The notes under the pieces: generated by a model
The model's input: the letters and a program-made list of their open reading frames with translations, nothing else
What the model was told of the DNA's origin: nothing
Databases searched by the model: none
From: Bacteroidota bacterium
GTDB lineage: Bacteria > Bacteroidota > Bacteroidia > Chitinophagales > Chitinophagaceae
Reading direction: 5' to 3'
Length of the DNA: 6,732 nucleotides
Assembly (NCBI GenBank): GCA_023436685.1
Contig: JAEZIL010000070.1
Location: 1-6,732, forward strand
Shown: positions 1-6,732 of the stretch, one piece after another
How the letters are laid out: every line of letters starts with the position of its first letter
Position numbering within the stretch: the stretch's first letter is position 1
Made by a program: the position numbers and the translations under genes

Positions 1-520
1 CCGCTACCGATTGTACACGGCCAGCCGACAGGTTGTTGCGCATGCTCATTTTGCGCCATAGTATGGGCGATATTTCAAAACCAACCAACCTGTCCAGCAC
101 TCGCCTGGCCTGCTGGGCGTCCACCAGGTTCATATTTACCGTACGCGGATTTTTTACTGCCTTTTGTATGGCAGGTTTGGTTATCTCGTGAAAAACAATA
201 CGCTTGGTATTACCAGGGTCAAGGCCTAGTACTTCGCACAAATGCCAGGATATGGCTTCACCCTCACGGTCCTCATCCGTTGCCAGCCAAACTTCGTCCG
301 ACTTCTTAGCCAATGACTTTAACTCTTTGACTACCTTTTGTTTATCTTCCGATACTGTGTATTTAGGTTTATATCCGTTCTTAATATCTATACCCATATC
401 CTCCTTCGCCAGGTCGCGGATGTGGCCATAACAAGACTTCACCTCAAAATCTTCGCCCAGTATCTTTTCTATCGTCTTTGCTTTAGCCGGCGACTCAACT
501 ATCAATAGGTTTTTTGCCAT
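1..520 (-). CDS. topA: DNA topoisomerase I (type IA), N-terminal 173 codons, cut by window edge
   Basis: Type IA topoisomerase, which relaxes negative supercoils by breaking and rejoining one strand. Translation from the ATG at 520-518 opens with [20 protein letters not shown], the classic start of the TOPRIM domain with its catalytic Glu (E9). YGHIRDL follows at about residues 31-37. The acidic metal-binding triad is in [10 protein letters not shown] at 81-90 (D82, D84, E86). Residues 138-173 contain [17 protein letters not shown] and then LSAGRVQSV, the conserved entry into the cleavage-rejoining core. The active-site Tyr and any C-terminal zinc or basic domains lie beyond the left edge, so total length is unknown (the family is usually about 700-870 residues). 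The start is secure because the conserved motif begins within six residues of it. There is no obvious Shine-Dalgarno; the leader is A-rich. It is divergent from the proline dehydrogenase gene. No frameshift is seen. Confidence 0.97.
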   Translation of the reverse strand, partial: MAKNLLIVESPAKAKTIEKILGEDFEVKSCYGHIRDLAKEDMGIDIKNGYKPKYTVSEDKQKVVKELKSLAKKSDEVWLATDEDREGEAISWHLCEVLGLDPGNTKRIVFHEITKPAIQKAVKNPRTVNMNLVDAQQARRVLDRLVGFEISPILWRKMSMRNNLSAGRVQSVA

Positions 521-651
521 TCTGGTATTTCTGTTTCTATATATAATTAATAAGCCAAAAACTCATATCCGTCGTTTTTGGATGTGTGCAATAATAAAGT
601 ATTGTTTCCAAAAAAGAAAAATACCCCTATATATACCATATTTTCATTATT

Positions 652-678
652 AATAATACATTTCATGCATGTATTATT
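652..678. repeat. Perfect 10-bp inverted repeat, 7-base spacer, possible operator
   Basis: The left arm AATAATACAT (652-661) and right arm ATGTATTATT (669-678) are exact reverse complements around TTCATGC. A small palindrome ATGCAT sits at 665-670, partly in the spacer. The dyad is A/T-rich and has no T-run typical of a terminator on either side. It lies about 30 bases upstream of the candidate -33 box of the proline dehydrogenase promoter. Either a repressor/activator site or a chance A/T-rich dyad would fit; the role is inferred. Confidence 0.5.
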
Positions 679-706
679 CTATAAAATAGATAAAGGTTGC
701 CTTAAA

Positions 707-738
707 TTTCATTCCCTCACGTAGCACTGTTATTTTTG
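707..738 (+). promoter_or_regulatory. Candidate Bacteroidota-type promoter of proline dehydrogenase
   Basis: TATTTTTG at 731-738 matches the Bacteroidota -7 consensus TAnnTTTG exactly. TTTC at 707-710 (three of four to the -33 TTTG) stands 20 bases upstream, within the usual spacing. Transcription would begin near 743-746, leaving a leader of only about 10 bases before the ATG at 755, which is short but fits the lack of a Shine-Dalgarno. This is a consensus match only. Confidence 0.5.
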
Positions 739-754
739 CAATCCAAATCAAGCT

Positions 755-1921
755 ATGCTTCCTGAATTTGATAATACTGATATCGCATTCCGCTATCGTA
801 ATAATAGTGAGTTAAAAAGGGCACAGTTCCTTTTTTCGTCCATGAGCTCACCCTTTTTAACAAAAACGGGTATGGCACTAACAAAGTGGGCTATAAACTG
901 GAATTTACCGGTTAAGGGTATTATCAAAAGCACCATATTCATCCAGTTTTGCGGTGGTGAAACCATGGAAGAGGCTGCTGAAACCGCAGAGGTCTTAAAT
1001 AAATATGGTGTTGGGGTAATTTTAGACTATGGCGTAGAAGGGGCAGAAGGAGAAGATGCATTTGATAAAGCTGTGCCTGAATTCATTAAAGCAATTACGT
1101 ATGCAGCGTCGCAAAAGAATATTCCGTTCATCAGTATTAAAATAACCGGCTTTGCACGTTTCGCACTGCTGGAAAAGATACATGCCAAGGAATCACTGAG
1201 CGATGCTGAACAGCAAGAATGGGACAGGGTATTTGACCGTATAGACCGTATATGTGCTGCCGCCCGCGATGCAGGCACCATGGTGCTGGTAGATGCGGAG
1301 GAGAGCTGGATACAGCAGCCTGTAGATGACCTGACCGACGCTATGATGGAGCGCTACAATAAGCATAAGGTATATATATTCAATACCTTTCAAATGTACC
1401 GTCACGACCGCTACGACTTTTTAAAGGCCTCATTTGAGAAAGCTGTAAGCAAGGGATATCTGTTAGGTGCTAAGCTGGTGCGTGGTGCATATATGGAAAA
1501 GGAACGGAACAGGGCTGAAGAAAAAGGGTACCAATCGCCTATACAGCCAAGCAAGGAGGCTACTGATAAGGACTATGATGCAGGCGTATTATTTTGCCTG
1601 GAGCGCTTGGATAAGCTGGCAGTATTCATAGGTACGCACAACGAGCACAGCTGCCTTGAAGCTGCCCGATACATGGAAGCGCACAACATACCCGCTACGC
1701 ATCCACGCGTGTATTTCTCGCAGCTATACGGTATGAGCGATAATATATCCTTTAATCTGGCTAATAGTGGATATCATGTGGCAAAATACCTTCCTTATGG
1801 GCCTGTAAAAGATGTGCTGCCTTACCTTATGCGCCGTGCGCAGGAAAATACCTCTGTAGCAGGGCAAACAGGCCGTGAGTTATCATTAATAAATAAAGAG
1901 ATCAAGAGGAGAAAGTTATAA
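755..1921 (+). CDS. Proline dehydrogenase, monofunctional FAD flavoenzyme
   Basis: Oxidises L-proline to pyrroline-5-carboxylate and passes electrons to the quinone pool; first step of proline use as carbon and nitrogen source. The 388-residue protein covers a PRODH TIM barrel without the DNA-binding or P5C dehydrogenase parts of PutA. By comparison with E. coli PutA from memory, the active-site set looks complete: K129 in SIKITG (K329), D180 in LVDAEES (D370), Q213-R219 in QMYRHDR, R243 in KLVRGAYMEKE (R431), the FAD-contacting GTHNEH at 293-298, QLYGMSDNI at 323-331, Y345 (Y540) and the proline-carboxylate pair R360-R361 in MRRAQENTS (R555/R556). The start at 755 fits: it follows a promoter match closely and the usual N-terminal FDNT-like stretch comes right after. 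The next in-frame Met (residue 30) would remove conserved helices. No P5C dehydrogenase gene lies in the window. It converges on the next gene with a 5-base gap. Confidence 0.95.
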   Translation: MLPEFDNTDIAFRYRNNSELKRAQFLFSSMSSPFLTKTGMALTKWAINWNLPVKGIIKSTIFIQFCGGETMEEAAETAEVLNKYGVGVILDYGVEGAEGEDAFDKAVPEFIKAITYAASQKNIPFISIKITGFARFALLEKIHAKESLSDAEQQEWDRVFDRIDRICAAARDAGTMVLVDAEESWIQQPVDDLTDAMMERYNKHKVYIFNTFQMYRHDRYDFLKASFEKAVSKGYLLGAKLVRGAYMEKERNRAEEKGYQSPIQPSKEATDKDYDAGVLFCLERLDKLAVFIGTHNEHSCLEAARYMEAHNIPATHPRVYFSQLYGMSDNISFNLANSGYHVAKYLPYGPVKDVLPYLMRRAQENTSVAGQTGRELSLINKEIKRRKL

Positions 1922-1926
1922 TACTG

Positions 1927-2319
1927 CTATTGGGCTCTTAGCATATCCTCAATCTCATCGTCGATTGTGTCGAAACGGAAAGTCAGGAATTTGTTTTCTT
2001 CATTTAAATTAAAACTCATTGCCTTAACTCCCTTTCGTTCAAAATTTACCTTGAAAACTGTTACATTCTCAGGGTCTTTTTCAGCAATACCAAGATATTT
2101 GAACTCAATAATCCGGCCATATTCTTTATAAATCCTTTCCGGCCGGATCTTTGCCCAAAAACAATTGGCTGCATCGCTGAAGTTTGCAGTACAAATGCTA
2201 TCAGTTTGTTGATTATTATAGTATTTGACAAAAGCCGCCATCGCTTTCTCATAGTCTTGTTTTGTTTGAGCTATTGTAATAAATGGCAGCAATAGCAAGG
2301 CTATCATCAGAAATTTCAT
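1927..2319 (-). CDS. Small secreted protein, DUF3887-like (NTF2-type fold suggested)
   Basis: The 130-residue product begins with a clear Sec signal peptide (MKFLMIALLLLPFITIAQ), with likely cleavage between A17 and Q18, the common Ala-Gln junction of Bacteroidota. The mature part of about 113 residues has an amphipathic helix (KQDYEKAMAAFVKYYNN), then alternating strands such as IIEFKYLGIAE, VTVFKVNFERKG and KFLTFRFD. This layout resembles DUF3887 / NTF2-like proteins, in which a short helix region precedes a curved sheet. That assignment is from memory of the pattern, not a search. Cys43 and Cys53 could form a disulfide after export. There is no lipobox, so a periplasmic soluble protein is more likely than a lipoprotein. 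It ends in an acidic helix (DDEIEDMLRAQ). It is preceded by the terminator of the upstream ftsB-like gene, so it is probably transcribed on its own. Function unknown. Confidence 0.8.
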   Translation of the reverse strand: MKFLMIALLLLPFITIAQTKQDYEKAMAAFVKYYNNQQTDSICTANFSDAANCFWAKIRPERIYKEYGRIIEFKYLGIAEKDPENVTVFKVNFERKGVKAMSFNLNEENKFLTFRFDTIDDEIEDMLRAQ

Positions 2320-2333
2320 ATTGATATTTTATT

Positions 2334-2363
2334 CAAAATAAATATTGTCTGTGTAAAAAGAAA
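2334..2363 (-). promoter_or_regulatory. Weak candidate promoter of the small secreted protein
   Basis: Read on the minus strand, TTATTTTG (plus 2334-2341) differs from TAnnTTTG at one base, and TTTC (plus 2360-2363) lies 18 bases upstream. The -33 box would fall inside the T-rich arm of the preceding terminator, so the two signals share bases. A promoter somewhere in 2320-2360 is expected because the upstream operon ends at a strong terminator. This particular match is weak. Confidence 0.3.
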
Positions 2364-2390
2364 GCCACTCAATTGAGTGGCTTTCTTTTT
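2355..2390 (-). terminator. Perfect 36-bp palindromic intrinsic terminator after ftsB-like gene
   Basis: Positions 2355-2372 and 2373-2390 are exact reverse complements (18-bp half-sites). The core GCCACTCAA/TTGAGTGGC is flanked by an A-run on one side and a T-run on the other. On the minus strand the transcript folds a GC-containing hairpin ending in a T-rich stretch, so it should end the eno-ftsB transcript. The symmetry means it could also stop plus-strand transcription. It overlaps two bases of the TAA stop (2389-2391) of the ftsB-like gene, leaving essentially no 3' untranslated spacer. Confidence 0.9.
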
Positions 2391-2670
2391 ACTGAATAAC
2401 ATAAACGTCTTCATTGTCTCGCTTCATCCGGTATTGTTCGCGGGCAAATTTTTCCAATGCTTTGGGGTCAGTTGTCATAGCTTTTTGTTCCAGTTCCATT
2501 CTGCTAATCTCACGGTTCAAGTAGCTAATATTACCCTTAATACCTTCCAGCTCCTGGTTGCGCTCACGCATTACCAGCCAATCATTCTGATCAAAATAGG
2601 TCATCCAGGCAAGGAACACCAGCCCTGTTATCAGGAACTTATTTGTTACTATCTGCAATACCTTTTTCAT
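2389..2670 (-). CDS. ftsB: FtsB/DivIC-family septum formation initiator
   Basis: Small bitopic division protein. In model bacteria FtsB/DivIC pairs with FtsL and FtsQ/DivIB at mid-cell and helps switch on septal peptidoglycan synthesis. The 93-residue product has the family layout: a short basic cytoplasmic tail (MKKVLQIVTNK), one membrane segment at about residues 11-26 (FLITGLVFLAWMTYF), a periplasmic heptad-rich coiled coil at about 33-65 (RERNQELEGIKGNISYLNRE), then the conserved end ALEKFAREQYRMKRDNEDVY. Length matches the family. The gene starts 12 bases after the eno stop with no Shine-Dalgarno in the gap, so it is probably co-transcribed with eno. The same eno-ftsB adjacency is known from gammaproteobacteria such as E. 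coli. The symbol is family-level: FtsB and DivIC are hard to tell apart by sequence alone. Confidence 0.9.
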   Translation of the reverse strand: MKKVLQIVTNKFLITGLVFLAWMTYFDQNDWLVMRERNQELEGIKGNISYLNREISRMELEQKAMTTDPKALEKFAREQYRMKRDNEDVYVIQ

Positions 2671-2682
2671 GATAAAAAATGA

Positions 2683-3978
<1,296 letters not shown>

Positions 3979-3997
3979 TTAATTGATTTTTACGCGG

Positions 3998-4026
3998 CAA
4001 AGATAATTGTTGAATATGATATGTAA
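3998..4026 (-). promoter_or_regulatory. Candidate promoter of the eno-ftsB operon
   Basis: On the minus strand TATCTTTG (plus 3998-4005) matches the Bacteroidota -7 element TAnnTTTG exactly. The -33 side is poor: TTAC (plus 4023-4026) 17 bases upstream is the best I see. Transcription would start near 3990, giving a leader of about 18 bases before the eno ATG, with no Shine-Dalgarno. Confidence 0.5.
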
Positions 4027-4035
4027 GGGTTAGCA

Positions 4036-4066
4036 TAAAAGAAAAGCTGCCTCAATGGACAGCTTT
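4036..4066 (-). terminator. Intrinsic terminator of the complete T9SS surface protein gene
   Basis: On the minus strand, AAAGCTG/CAGCTTT arms (plus 4060-4066 and 4043-4049) pair, extended by a CC/GG pair with one bulged base and a five-base loop. CTTTTCTTTTA follows as the T-rich tail. It begins about 25 bases past the stop at 4092-4094 and sits just upstream of the eno promoter, insulating the two units. Confidence 0.7.
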
Positions 4067-4091
4067 AACTTATTAATTACAAAACTGATGG

Positions 4092-5654
4092 TTATTGCTT
4101 CGTCACTTTTATTATTTCATCATGGCTGCCATCTGTGTATTTCAACATGTAATTGCCTGCTGGTAATGCTGACATATCAATGTCGGTAGTATGATTAATG
4201 ATAGGGGCATTTATCAATACTTTTCCTGTCACATCTGTAATAGTAGCTTTAGATGATTGGCTTAATTTACCTTTAATATCAACAGTAAGCGTATGGCTAA
4301 CAGGGTTAGGGTAGGCAGCAATGGTAAACGGTAAATTGTTAACATCTACTACGCCTAAAGGGAAAGTTTTAAATGCAATAGTTGACCAAGGAGATGTAGA
4401 GATTATATCTACACTATTACAAGTATTGCGCACATGCACATAGTAAGTTACACCATCGTATAAGGCTGAAACAAGGAGCGATGTAGCTTTATATTCAGTG
4501 CCCACAGCAGGTGCTGTTGAAGATTTAGTAATGGCATACTCATATTTTGTAGCGCTGCGTACGGGTTCCCAATGTACTACTGCCTCTGTAGTATTTAAAT
4601 AATCTAGTTTTAATTGAGGTGCTCTACATGGTATTGGTGTCTCAAAAGAGTCTAGCGACCAGCCAGACTGTTCGCCGGTACAGTTTGCACGAATATGTAC
4701 ATAGTATTTTGTGCCTTCTGCCAGGCCCGTAAGATTGTCTGTAGGATTAACAACATTAGTTGCTCCTGTAGATGCTGTAGGCTCAGCAGGCGATTGGTCT
4801 ACAATATAGTCCCAGTTCAGGGCAGATGCTAAAGGATTCCAGCTAATAGTGGCAGATGTTGTAAATAAGTTGCTAACCTTGAAGCCTGAAGGAGTGCTGC
4901 AGGGTGGCAATGTTGTAAACATAGCATGTTCCCAAGGGGATTTATTGCCTGTTGTGCAAATACTGCGTACATGTATATAATAAGTGGTATTTGGCGAAAG
5001 GCTGTTAACAGGTATAGAAGTTACAGAAGTAGATGTAGGTGTTGTTGTCGGATTGCCCGGGGTTTGGTTTAGCACATATTCATAACCCGAAGTGCCCGAT
5101 ACCGGTGTCCAGTTAATAGTAGCTGTTGAAGAAAGCACGTTCGAAGCAAAGGTAGGTGCAGGGCCGGGGCATGGCGGGCCATCCACAAATTCCAGGGTCA
5201 TAGTTTGTGCTGTATTTCCACACGTATTACCATTTACCGCCCCCCAGTTGGTACCACCAATACATGGACGTATGATGTAACCAGGATTTGGGCAATTGGC
5301 ACCACTACATAGAGATGGAGGATCGATCCAGACTTCGGCTTGATAACGCGCACATACCGACCACACATGGCCATTGGTAGATGGAGAAATGTAGTCAGTC
5401 ACATTTTTTATAGCTGTAGCCAGGTCATTTACAATAGTAGGGTCAGTACAGGTAATACCTGTAGGATCCAGGGTGCCTGACATGGTTACACTTGTGTAGC
5501 TACCTGGGTTTAGTGCCGACTGGAAAGTACTCCATTCAGCACATTTATTTGATGAACCAGAAAACGATTCTGAAAAGGTTACTGTTTGCGCATTGGTGTT
5601 AATGGCAAAAGATGTCATGATAAGTGATAGGAACGATAAATAGATTTTTCTCAT
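4092..5654 (-). CDS. Secreted FnIII-repeat protein with type IX sorting domain (complete paralog)
   Basis: A 520-residue exported protein. A Sec signal peptide (MRKIYLSFLSLIMTSFAINTNA, cleavage likely before Q23) is followed by a Cys-rich region at about 24-160 with cysteines at 38, 69, 101, 116, 121, 131 and 145, which I cannot assign. Three fibronectin type III domains start at C162, C252 and C343; each has the core Trp (INW, ISW, VHW) and the YYxHxR strand. Each domain also has a second Cys just after that strand (C233, C325, C412), suggesting one disulfide per repeat. The last 80 or so residues, from LPFTIAAYPNPV through ITDVTGKVL and MSALPAGNYMLKY to IKVTKQ, form a type A Por/T9SS C-terminal sorting domain, so the mature protein is predicted to cross the outer membrane by type IX secretion and be cleaved and surface-anchored or released. 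No catalytic motif is visible; an adhesin or carbohydrate-binding role is only inferred. Its C-terminal part is paralogous to the neighbouring gene. Confidence 0.9.
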   Translation of the reverse strand: MRKIYLSFLSLIMTSFAINTNAQTVTFSESFSGSSNKCAEWSTFQSALNPGSYTSVTMSGTLDPTGITCTDPTIVNDLATAIKNVTDYISPSTNGHVWSVCARYQAEVWIDPPSLCSGANCPNPGYIIRPCIGGTNWGAVNGNTCGNTAQTMTLEFVDGPPCPGPAPTFASNVLSSTATINWTPVSGTSGYEYVLNQTPGNPTTTPTSTSVTSIPVNSLSPNTTYYIHVRSICTTGNKSPWEHAMFTTLPPCSTPSGFKVSNLFTTSATISWNPLASALNWDYIVDQSPAEPTASTGATNVVNPTDNLTGLAEGTKYYVHIRANCTGEQSGWSLDSFETPIPCRAPQLKLDYLNTTEAVVHWEPVRSATKYEYAITKSSTAPAVGTEYKATSLLVSALYDGVTYYVHVRNTCNSVDIISTSPWSTIAFKTFPLGVVDVNNLPFTIAAYPNPVSHTLTVDIKGKLSQSSKATITDVTGKVLINAPIINHTTDIDMSALPAGNYMLKYTDGSHDEIIKVTKQ

Positions 5655-5697
5655 GATTTGTATTAAAAAAGTGATGAAAATTTTTAATGCTAACCCT

Positions 5698-5726
5698 CAA
5701 GATATTAAAAAAATATTAAAACGAAA
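5698..5726 (-). promoter_or_regulatory. Weak candidate promoter of the complete T9SS surface protein gene
   Basis: On the minus strand TATCTTG (plus 5698-5704) is one T short of the -7 element TAnnTTTG, with TTTC (plus 5723-5726) 18 bases upstream. It lies between the preceding terminator and the ATG at 5654, where a promoter is needed. It would give a leader of about 35 A/T-rich bases. The match is imperfect. Confidence 0.28.
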
Positions 5727-5737
5727 AGGTTCTTATA

Positions 5738-5768
5738 AAAAAAAGCCCCTTGAAATGGGGCTTTTTTT
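5738..5768 (-). terminator. Intrinsic terminator of the partial T9SS surface protein gene, near-symmetric
   Basis: Arms AAAAAAAGCCCC (5738-5749) and GGGGCTTTTTTT (5757-5768) are exact reverse complements around a seven-base loop TTGAAAT. The minus-strand transcript has a GCCCC/GGGGC stem and a run of eight T, 15 bases after the stop at 5783-5785. The same sequence can terminate on the plus strand. It separates the two paralogs into independent transcripts. Confidence 0.92.
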
Positions 5769-5782
5769 AGATGTATTAAAAT

Positions 5783-6732
5783 CTATTGTTTCGTCACTTT
5801 TATTATCTCGTCATGGCTACCGTCTGTATATTTCAACATATAGTTGCCTCCTGGTAATGCCGACATATCAACATTTGTACTGTGATCGTTTATAGCATTT
5901 GTAATTAGGGTTTTACCCGTAATATCTAAAATTGAAATTTTTGAAGAGGCATTTAGCTTTCCTTTTATATCAATGGTTAGTACATCATTCACCGGGTTGG
6001 GAAATACCGTGATGGCAAAAGGCATATTGTTTACATTTTGCACATCTAACGGAAAGGTTTTAAATGATACAATAGACCATGGAGATGTGTCTAATATGCC
6101 TAAACTATTACAATGGTTGCGTACATGTACATAATAAGTAACACCATCGTTTAAAGCACTTACCAAAAGTGTGGTTTTATCGTAAACGGTGCCTACACTT
6201 GGAGGTGTTGCAGATTTTGTAATGGCATATTCATATTCAGTAGCGCTACGTACAGGATCCCAATAAACAACAGCCTGATCGGTATTGATATAATCCACTT
6301 TTAGTGTAGGTGCTACACACGGAACAGGGGTTTCAAATGAATCAAGGGTCCATTCTGATTGTGTAGTTGTAGTCAAAAAACCTGTACAATCGGTACGCAG
6401 ATGCACATAATATTTTTCACCCGGGGTAAGACCTGTAATGTTTGCAGATGTATTAATAGTATTAGTTACACCCGTACTGGCTGTTGGGTTGTCTCTGCTT
6501 TGGTCAATCATATAATCATAGCTGGCAGAGTTATCTGCAGTATTCCAGCTAACAGTAACTGAGGTGGTAGCCAGGTTAGTATATTTAATACCCGTTGGCG
6601 CTTTGCATGGAGGTATAGCAGGTGTAGTAAAGGATTTGGTGCTGAAACCTGACCAGCCATCGGGAGGGCCACAATCCTGGCGCACATGCAGGTAATAAGT
6701 TGTGGTAGGTAACAAACCTGTAGTGCTAAAAG
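5783..6732 (-). CDS. Secreted FnIII-repeat protein with type IX sorting domain (second paralog, 5' end off window)
   Basis: The reading frame runs open to the right edge; the last 315 codons plus two bases are visible. They encode the end of one FnIII domain (GLLPTTTYYLHVRQDC near 6718-6671), two complete FnIII domains starting with Cys at about 6607 and 6319, and a type A T9SS sorting domain from about 6025 to the stop (MPFAITVFPNPV, ILDITGKTL, MSALPGGNYMLKY, ending IKVTKQ). Each FnIII again pairs a first-residue Cys with one just after the YYxHxR strand (RTDC, RNHC). It aligns collinearly with the gene at 4092-5654 with high identity, the last 20 residues being identical. One small insertion (TTTTQ, near 6360) separates them in the middle domain. 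The TTG at 6713-6715 is not a start: homologous FnIII sequence (FSTTG) continues upstream of it. The true start, signal peptide and any N-terminal domain lie outside the window. Confidence 0.9.
   Translation of the reverse strand, partial: FSTTGLLPTTTYYLHVRQDCGPPDGWSGFSTKSFTTPAIPPCKAPTGIKYTNLATTSVTVSWNTADNSASYDYMIDQSRDNPTASTGVTNTINTSANITGLTPGEKYYVHLRTDCTGFLTTTTQSEWTLDSFETPVPCVAPTLKVDYINTDQAVVYWDPVRSATEYEYAITKSATPPSVGTVYDKTTLLVSALNDGVTYYVHVRNHCNSLGILDTSPWSIVSFKTFPLDVQNVNNMPFAITVFPNPVNDVLTIDIKGKLNASSKISILDITGKTLITNAINDHSTNVDMSALPGGNYMLKYTDGSHDEIIKVTKQ
5786..6607 (-). repeat. Tandem gene duplication, right copy (left copy 4095-4901)
   Basis: The two FnIII domains plus sorting domain of the right paralog match those of the left paralog (about 4095-4901) in the same order. 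By eye, the first 86 bases from the stop side (5786-5871 versus 4095-4180) differ at about 10 positions, nearly all silent. Similarity falls towards the N-terminal FnIII domains. The pattern shows direct, head-to-tail duplication followed by purifying selection or gene conversion at the 3' ends. Confidence 0.8.

Larger units (their letters stand above)
521..754. other. Divergent A/T-rich intergenic region between topA and proline dehydrogenase
   Basis: This 234-bp region carries no credible coding sequence and must hold the promoters of both flanking genes. It contains a perfect inverted repeat (652-678) and a good plus-strand promoter match (707-738), listed separately. For topA, on the minus strand, the best -7 candidate I found is TATTATTG (plus positions 589-596), one mismatch from TAnnTTTG, with TTTC 19 bases upstream. 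That would give a leader of about 60 bases and is only a weak suggestion. Base composition is strongly A/T compared with the flanking genes. Confidence 0.6.

Noticed and set aside
204..431. Plus-strand open frame of 75 codons
   Set aside because: It lies antisense within the topA TOPRIM coding region, which has clear conserved motifs; its own translation has no family features.
842..844. Alternative proline dehydrogenase start at Met30
   Set aside because: It would delete the N-terminal helices, while the ATG at 755 follows an exact -7 promoter match at a workable distance.
1027..1405. Two minus-strand open frames inside proline dehydrogenase
   Set aside because: They are antisense to a fully supported enzyme, and their translations are low-complexity Ser/Ala or hydrophobic shadow sequence.
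2061..2252. Second minus-strand frame of 63 codons inside the small secreted gene
   Set aside because: It overlaps the frame with a signal peptide and has no leader, promoter or recognisable pattern of its own.
2377..2682. Plus-strand frame of 101 codons with hydrophobic segments
   Set aside because: It is the antisense of the ftsB-like gene and begins in its terminator palindrome; the hydrophobic look comes from the reverse complement.
5653..5895. Plus-strand 80-codon frame starting in the gap between the two surface genes
   Set aside because: The Lys-rich start is A-rich intergenic DNA and the frame reads straight through a terminator hairpin and then antisense to the second paralog.
6713..6715. 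TTG as a start codon of the second surface protein
   Set aside because: The frame stays open upstream to the edge, and the preceding residues (FSTTG) continue the FnIII domain, so this is an internal Leu codon.

Overview
The window looks like chromosomal DNA of a Bacteroidota bacterium, probably of the Chitinophagia/Sphingobacteriia type. Three things point there. Two large secreted proteins end in a type IX secretion (Por) sorting domain. Several start codons are preceded by A/T-rich leaders without a clear Shine-Dalgarno sequence. Several candidate promoters resemble the Bacteroidota -7 element TAnnTTTG. The genus cannot be fixed from the sequence alone.

Layout. Positions 1-520 (minus) hold the N-terminal 173 codons of DNA topoisomerase I (topA), cut by the left edge. 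A 234-bp A/T-rich divergent intergenic region follows, with a perfect 10-bp inverted repeat and a good promoter for the next gene. Positions 755-1921 (plus) encode a monofunctional proline dehydrogenase. It converges, with a 5-bp gap, on a small secreted DUF3887-like protein (1927-2319, minus). A perfect 36-bp palindromic terminator separates that gene from an enolase-FtsB/DivIC pair (eno 2683-3972, ftsB-like 2389-2670, both minus, 12 bp apart), which probably forms one transcript. To the right lie two tandem paralogous surface proteins on the minus strand: 4092-5654 is complete and 5783-6732 is cut by the right edge. Each is followed by its own intrinsic terminator.

Functional reading. Most of the window is housekeeping: DNA supercoiling, proline catabolism, glycolysis and cell division. 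The accessory part is the pair of type IX-secreted fibronectin type III repeat proteins, a recent tandem duplication whose tails are nearly identical. The complete copy carries an unassigned Cys-rich N-terminal domain of about 135 residues, and both copies show a repeated two-cysteine pattern in each FnIII domain. I see no convincing new multi-gene system. This paralog pair and its N-terminal domain are the best candidates for follow-up. No tRNA, rRNA, CRISPR array, insertion sequence or phage gene was seen.
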